NCBI GenBank assembly: GCA_002083615.1
Contig: MSXO01000069.1
Location: forward strand, 1 to 15,992
DNA: 15,992 nt
Origin: Proteobacteria bacterium ST_bin11
Lineage (GTDB): Bacteria > Pseudomonadota > Gammaproteobacteria > Methylococcales > Methylomonadaceae
Direction of reading: 5' to 3'
In this document: positions 14,096 through 15,992 of the stretch, piece after piece
How positions within the stretch are numbered: the first letter of the stretch is position 1
Layout of the letters: the number at the start of each line of letters is the position of its first letter
Notes under the pieces: generated by a model
Database searches by the model: none
What the model saw: only the letters and a program-made list of their open reading frames with translations
What the model was told of the DNA's origin: nothing
Translations under genes and position numbers: made by a program

Positions 14096-14788
14096 ATGCA
14101 ACTCACCCTGCTCGACCCGGACCATCCCCATCAAGCCTTTCCCCCGTTGCACAAGGCTTTGCGGGAGCCCAATGGCCTACTAGCCTTTGGCGGATGCTTG
14201 TCACCGCAGCGCATCGTCAACGCCTACCGACACGGGGTATTCCCCTGGTTCAATCCCGGCGAACCAATTCTGTGGTGGTCTCCCGATCCGCGTTTGGTGT
14301 TGCTGCCGGACCAGTTGAATATTTCTCGCAGCCTTGCAAAAACCTTACGTAAGCAACGCTTCGAGATTCGCTACGACACAGTCTTTCGCCAAGTTATCGA
14401 CGCCTGCGCGGCCCCGCGCAGCCAAGACGGCGGCACCTGGATTACCGACGATATCCGCCAAGCCTATCTCACCCTGCATCATTTGGGCATAGCCCATAGC
14501 TGCGAAGCCTGGCTGGACGGTCAACTGGTGGGTGGCCTTTACGGTATTGCGATAGGCCAGGTATTTTTCGGCGAATCGATGTTTCATCGTAGAACCGATG
14601 CCTCCAAAGTGGTATTTGTGCACTTGGTGCGACAACTTACCAATTGGGGTTATCAATTGATCGACTGTCAGGTCAGCAGCGAACATCTGCTTAGTCTGGG
14701 CGCGGCGGAAATTCCCCGGAGCCGCTTTGTGGACTTCCTGGACACACTTTGCGATCAAACACCACATGCAGACGCTTGGCAAGCATGA
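14096..14788 (+). CDS. aat: Leucyl/phenylalanyl-tRNA-protein transferase
   Basis: Aat transfers Leu or Phe from charged tRNA to proteins with N-terminal Arg or Lys, making them substrates of ClpS/ClpAP. The family core is obvious: NGLLAFGGCLSPQRIVNAYRHGVFPWF, then PILWWSPDPRLVL, GTWITDDIRQAYLTLHHLGIAHSCEAW, LVGGLYGIAIGQVFFGESMFHR and LIDCQVSSEHLLSLGA. The 230-residue length matches. It follows the response regulator by 119 bp and shows no strong ribosome binding site. Its stop overlaps the next start as ATGA, giving the aat-bpt pair known from many proteobacteria. Confidence 0.97.
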   Translation: MQLTLLDPDHPHQAFPPLHKALREPNGLLAFGGCLSPQRIVNAYRHGVFPWFNPGEPILWWSPDPRLVLLPDQLNISRSLAKTLRKQRFEIRYDTVFRQVIDACAAPRSQDGGTWITDDIRQAYLTLHHLGIAHSCEAWLDGQLVGGLYGIAIGQVFFGESMFHRRTDASKVVFVHLVRQLTNWGYQLIDCQVSSEHLLSLGAAEIPRSRFVDFLDTLCDQTPHADAWQA

Positions 14789-15507
14789 ATTCCATCCCGA
14801 TTTGGCTGGACAACGGCCATGCCTGTGGCTATCTGGACGACCGTATCGCGCGTTCCGGCTTCGTGCATCCATCAGTGCAGATGGACATGCCGCTATATTC
14901 GCAATTGATTGCACAAGGCTTTCGACGCAGCGGCGACTATGTCTACAAGCCCTATTGCGATGCCTGCCAGGCTTGCGTACCTACCCGTTTGCCGGTGTCG
15001 GCATTCCAAGCTAATCGCAAGCAAAAGCGCTGCGCGAAGCGCAACGCGCTCACTCGGGTAGTCGTAAAAGACGCCGAATTTGACCCTCGCCATTTCCGGC
15101 TTTATCAACGTTATCTTCGCGCCCGTCACGACAAACCTGGCGAAGACGCCAACGTGACGCCTGACGACTACCTCCAATTCCTCGGCAGCACTTGGTGCGA
15201 CACGATGTTTGTGGAGTTTCTGATTGGAGGCCAGTTGGCAGCGGTGGCCGTGGTCGATGTGGTAACTGATGGGCTATCGGCGGTGTATACCTTTTTCGAC
15301 CCGAATTTTGCTGACCACAGCCCCGGTGTTTATGCGGTGTTGTGGCAAATCGAAACCGCCAAACAATTGGGCCTTACTTATCTTTACCTGGGCTACTGGA
15401 TCGAAGACTGTCGTAAAATGCGCTACAAAATCGATTATCAACCGCTGACCGGCCTGCTGGATGGCCAGTGGCAAACCATTTCAAAGCCAACATTCACAGA
15501 GGATTAA
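14785..15507 (+). CDS. bpt: Aspartate/glutamate leucyltransferase
   Basis: Bpt moves Leu from leucyl-tRNA onto N-terminal Asp or Glu, widening the set of proteins sent to ClpS/ClpAP. Family marks are HACGYL near the start, the cysteine cluster in YKPYCDACQACVPTRLPV, FRLYQRYLRARH, the GNAT-like AAVAVVDVVTDGLSAVYTFFDP, and YLYLGYWIEDCRKMRYKIDYQPL near the end. ATG at 14785 (240 residues, MNSIPIWL) is chosen because it overlaps the aat stop by four bases and fits the usual length; an earlier ATG at 14749 would add 12 residues in the end of aat. efpL begins three bases after its stop. Confidence 0.96.
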   Translation: MNSIPIWLDNGHACGYLDDRIARSGFVHPSVQMDMPLYSQLIAQGFRRSGDYVYKPYCDACQACVPTRLPVSAFQANRKQKRCAKRNALTRVVVKDAEFDPRHFRLYQRYLRARHDKPGEDANVTPDDYLQFLGSTWCDTMFVEFLIGGQLAAVAVVDVVTDGLSAVYTFFDPNFADHSPGVYAVLWQIETAKQLGLTYLYLGYWIEDCRKMRYKIDYQPLTGLLDGQWQTISKPTFTED

Positions 15508-15510
15508 GCC

Positions 15511-15992
15511 GTGCCGAAAGCCAACGAATTGAAACAGGGAACCGCCATCGAAATCAACGGCGAACCGTATGTGGTAAAACACATCGACGTGCGTAACCCC
15601 ACTTCGCGCGGCGCGACCACGCTTTACAAAGTCCGCTTCACGCACATGAAAACCAAGCAAAAGCTGGACGAAACTTACAAAAGCGACGAGATGCTGAAAG
15701 CCGCCGATTGCTCTCGTTGCAACGTGCAGTATTCCTATCAAGACGGCGACACCTATTACTTCATGAACACCGAGACTTACGAGCAATACAGCTTGTCGAC
15801 CGATGATCTGGAAGGCCAAACCGAGTATTTATCCGACGGTCTGGAAGGCATTATCATGCTGCTGATGGACGATGCCGCGCTGGGTATCCAGTTGCCGACC
15901 ACCATCACCCTGCAAATCGTCGAAACCCCGCCCGCCATGAAAGGCGCCAGCGCCACCAACCGCACCAAACCCGCCAAATTGACCACCGGCCT
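15511..15992 (+). CDS. efpL: EF-P paralogue EfpL (YeiP), 3' end outside the window
   Basis: This is the first 160 residues of an elongation-factor-P-like protein. KOW-like domain I begins MPKANELKQGTAIEINGEPYVVKHIDV, and the chain reaches PPAMKGASATNRTKPAKLTTGL, the start of the conserved end of the OB-fold core. The loop that carries the modified Lys in EF-P reads NPTSRGA here: Arg33 takes its place, as in YeiP/EfpL. These factors relieve ribosome stalling at proline-containing and other hard motifs. The start is GTG at 15511, with AGAGGA in the end of bpt as ribosome binding site, so it is probably cotranscribed with aat and bpt. About 30 residues lie beyond the window edge. Confidence 0.93.
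   Translation, partial: MPKANELKQGTAIEINGEPYVVKHIDVRNPTSRGATTLYKVRFTHMKTKQKLDETYKSDEMLKAADCSRCNVQYSYQDGDTYYFMNTETYEQYSLSTDDLEGQTEYLSDGLEGIIMLLMDDAALGIQLPTTITLQIVETPPAMKGASATNRTKPAKLTTG

Noticed and set aside
14345..14914. Long minus-strand frame of 189 codons
   Set aside because: It lies antisense to aat and bpt, which are certain, and its translation resembles no family.

Overview
The window joins the right-hand end of an integrated mobile element (about 1-9251) to host core genome (about 9252-15992). The host looks gammaproteobacterial: it has an aat-bpt pair overlapping by ATGA, an EfpL/YeiP-type EF-P paralogue right behind, and a kinase-lipoprotein pair resembling QseE/GlrK-QseG. A methanotroph such as Methylomonas is my impression only; no gene here proves the genus.

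Element, reading leftwards from its right end. The 3' part of a tRNA-Arg(CCT) gene (9207-9251), starting at the anticodon loop, marks the attachment site. Next to it are candidate integrase arm sites, a strong hairpin terminator, and a tyrosine integrase on the minus strand. Integrase stop and next start overlap as TGATG. A hypothetical protein follows, then a leader of about 130 bp with repeats and hairpins, then an AlpA/excisionase-like protein, a TOPRIM primase-like protein and a large P-loop ATPase/helicase-like protein, tightly packed. Beyond it, 3421-3710 holds a cluster of TCCCCTAA-type repeats, a candidate origin or operator. One more copy sits in the AlpA leader. A small basic protein of unknown function follows. 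After about 900 bp with little coding (2066-3010) come a plus-strand serine resolvase with a res-like site in front of it and a divergent Fic protein. The left end of the element, where an intact tRNA-Arg should be rebuilt, lies outside the window.

Host side. A four-gene plus-strand cluster encodes a QseE/GlrK-like kinase whose phosphoacceptor histidine is replaced by arginine, a QseG-like lipoprotein, a second membrane kinase with an intact H-box, and an OmpR-family response regulator. This looks like an atypical envelope-sensing module in which a pseudokinase and a lipoprotein may modulate an active kinase. It is followed by aat and bpt, the two N-degron aminoacyl-transferases that make N-termini recognisable to ClpS/ClpAP, and by efpL, cut off by the window edge.

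The two least ordinary items are the pseudokinase-containing signalling operon and the shared repeat motif that links the element's candidate origin to the promoter region of its replication operon.
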